Of a DNA stretch of 61,588 nt, positions 60,199 through 61,588 are shown one piece after another. Below the pieces are notes generated by a model. That model worked only from the letters and a program-made list of their open reading frames with translations. It was not told the DNA's origin and searched no databases. Source of the DNA: Jiella sonneratiae (GTDB lineage Bacteria; Pseudomonadota; Alphaproteobacteria; Rhizobiales; Rhizobiaceae); assembly GCF_017353515.1 (NCBI RefSeq), contig NZ_JAFMPY010000028.1, positions 1-61,588 of the forward strand, written 5' to 3'. Every line of letters starts with the position of its first letter. The first letter of the stretch is position 1. The translations under genes and the position numbers were made by a program.

Positions 60199-61275
60199 AT
60201 GAAACGACCGACGACACGTGACGGTGAAGACGGGCGAGGAGCGGCGGACATCGCCGCGCGCAAGAGCGATCACATCGACATCGTCCTCGGTAGCCGCCGG
60301 GAGCCGCCCCGTGTCGCGACGGGGCTCGACGCCGTGCGCTTCGAACACTGCGCGCTGCCGGAACTCTCGCTCGCCGAGATCGACCTTCGGACACAGTTTC
60401 TCGGCCGGACGCTCGCGGCGCCGCTGATCATCTCCTCGATGACCGGCGGGCCGGAACGCGCGGCGCGGATCAACGCGCATCTCGCCGAGGCGGCCGAGGC
60501 GCTCGGCATCGCGCTGGCGGTCGGCTCGCAGCGCATCGCCATCGAAGGGCGCGCCAGCGGCGGCCTCGACGCCTCGCTCCGCCGGCTGGCCCCCTCGGTG
60601 CCGATCCTCGCCAATATCGGGGCCGCCCAGCTCGGTCTCGGCTATGGCCGCGACGAGGCGATGCGGGCGGTCGAGATGATCGGGGCCGATGCCCTGATCC
60701 TGCATCTCAATCCGTTGCAGGAGGCCGTCCAGGCCGGCGGCGACACGGACTGGCGTGGCATCTTCGACAGGATCGCCGCTCTGGCGGCCGGCCTTCCGGT
60801 GCCGGTGGTGGTCAAGGAGGTCGGCGCCGGCATTTCGGCCGGCCTCGCGCGGCGGCTGGTTGCAGCGGGGGTCGGGGCGATCGACGTCGCCGGCGCCGGC
60901 GGCACGAGCTGGGCGGCGGTGGAGGCGGAGCGCGCCGAGGACCCGCGCTCGCGGCAGACGGCGATGGTCTTCGCCGACTGGGGCATCCCGACCGCAGAGG
61001 CCATCGTGGCGGTGCGGGCCGCCTGTCCAACCACCACGGTGATCGGCTCGGGCGGCCTGCGGTCCGGGCTCGACGTCGCGCGGGCGATCCGCCTCGGCGC
61101 GGATCTCTGCGGCCAGGCCGCCGCGTCGCTGGCGGCGGCGGACCAGTCGGCCGAGGCGGTCGTCGGGCATTTTGCGGCCGTGGTGCAGGAACTGCGGATC
61201 GCCTGCTTCTGCACCGGCTCGGCCGATCTCGCGGGGCTCAGGAGAGCGCCGCTGATCGATGCGAGCGGAGCGTAA
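60199..61275 (+). CDS. fni: Isopentenyl-diphosphate delta-isomerase, type 2
   Basis: 358 aa. It is the FMN/NAD(P)H-dependent isomerase that balances IPP and DMAPP. Family features are [12 protein letters not shown] near the N-terminus, [47 protein letters not shown], and [17 protein letters not shown] and [17 protein letters not shown] in the barrel's phosphate-binding end. It is unrelated in fold to the type 1 enzyme. Its presence beside crtE is common in zeaxanthin clusters and increases precursor supply. It ends 313 bp before the window edge. Confidence 0.95.
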   Translation: MKRPTTRDGEDGRGAADIAARKSDHIDIVLGSRREPPRVATGLDAVRFEHCALPELSLAEIDLRTQFLGRTLAAPLIISSMTGGPERAARINAHLAEAAEALGIALAVGSQRIAIEGRASGGLDASLRRLAPSVPILANIGAAQLGLGYGRDEAMRAVEMIGADALILHLNPLQEAVQAGGDTDWRGIFDRIAALAAGLPVPVVVKEVGAGISAGLARRLVAAGVGAIDVAGAGGTSWAAVEAERAEDPRSRQTAMVFADWGIPTAEAIVAVRAACPTTTVIGSGGLRSGLDVARAIRLGADLCGQAAASLAAADQSAEAVVGHFAAVVQELRIACFCTGSADLAGLRRAPLIDASGA

Positions 61276-61588
61276 CGCCGGATCTTCATTGGCTGAGGCG
61301 TTGCGCGAAGGGGCCAAAGACGATGTAGCGCCGGGCTGGATGGGCCTCTATCTCATGCGCGGCGGACGACAACGCCCGGCGCCCCCCCTCTGTCCTGCCG
61401 GACATCTCCCCCACAAGGGGGGAGATCGACCTCGTGTCGCCGTCCGGCCCCCTCCTTCGAAGTCGTCCGTGAAGATTGATCCTTGCCGGGTCACAGGGTC
61501 TGCATCCGTGCGCTGAGTTTCGTCGTCTCTGGATTGGGAGACGGGTTGGTCGTCAGGCCGCAGCGTCGATTGCGACCCGGACGAAGAG
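61276..61588. other. Gene-free end of the window with a palindromic repeat
   Basis: No complete gene is visible. A CTGTCCTGCCGGACATCTCC repeat region occupies 61388-61430, with the hairpin ATCTCCCCC/GGGGGAGAT at 61404-61426. Confidence 0.5.
61388..61430. repeat. Hyphomicrobiales-type CATCTCCCCC palindromic repeat
   Basis: ATCTCCCCC (61404-61412) pairs with GGGGGAGAT (61418-61426). The surrounding TGTCCTGCCGGACAT lead-in is familiar from intergenic repeats in this order. Confidence 0.65.

Overview
The window looks like chromosomal DNA of a GC-rich alphaproteobacterium, most likely of the Hyphomicrobiales (Rhizobiales). This is inferred from the GC-rich codon use, the rplY-pth-ychF neighbourhood, the CioAB-type cytochrome bd operon with a DUF2474 gene, the Tad pseudopilin genes, and several palindromic intergenic repeats typical of that order. 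The Pantoea-type zeaxanthin-glucoside cluster would fit a yellow-pigmented Aurantimonadaceae-like bacterium, but the genus cannot be fixed from sequence reading alone.

Layout. (1) 1-2005: three tandem ~714-bp repeats, each carrying a DUF559 nuclease-fold gene; the first two are framed by 19-bp inverted repeats and the third has lost its right end. A gene-free repetitive stretch follows to 2945. (2) 2946-6626: RsmB-like RNA methyltransferase, MTA/SAH nucleosidase-like protein and guaA. (3) 6888-32107: a ~25-kb carboxylate-uptake and catabolism locus. It holds four MmgE/PrpD proteins, two complete TctCBA tripartite tricarboxylate transporters, two AbrB-family membrane proteins, two SDRs, two isocitrate/isopropylmalate-type dehydrogenases, a PdxA-type dehydrogenase, a DUF1932 dehydrogenase, a haloacetate-dehalogenase-like hydrolase coupled to a four-domain rhodanese, and one GntR/FCD regulator. 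A 5-2-5 palindrome close to ATTGTTGACAAT occurs twice in each of the three divergent promoter regions and once upstream of the regulator gene. I read this as one GntR regulon controlling a duplicated toolkit. (4) 32275-36157: small membrane protein, two overlapping MaoC genes, class-B-like acid phosphatase, secreted protein, OsmC protein.

(5) 36293-37111 is an AT-rich foreign-looking membrane gene whose end overlaps ychF. ychF, a secreted protein, pth, a long palindrome, rplY, two YkuD L,D-transpeptidases, a 64-aa Cys-rich protein, tag and a second OsmC protein follow. (6) 44600-45517: an AT-rich sulfotransferase gene bracketed by two copies of the same hairpin, then cydA-cydB-DUF2474 (minus strand). 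(7) 48720-51296: TadG-like vWA protein and two TadE-like pseudopilins. (8) 51683-53257: HerA-type ATPase. (9) 53344-61275: a full pathway from IPP to glycosylated zeaxanthin, crtX-crtY-crtI-crtB on plus, crtZ and crtE on minus, and fni (type 2 IPP isomerase) on plus.

How the genes work together: in the catabolic locus the TctC proteins would capture a carboxylate and TctAB import it. MmgE/PrpD enzymes (dehydratase, epimerase or decarboxylase chemistry), the beta-decarboxylating dehydrogenases and the SDRs would process it, and the GntR regulator would respond to an intermediate. The substrate cannot be read from sequence. No CRISPR array, rRNA or tRNA gene was recognised.
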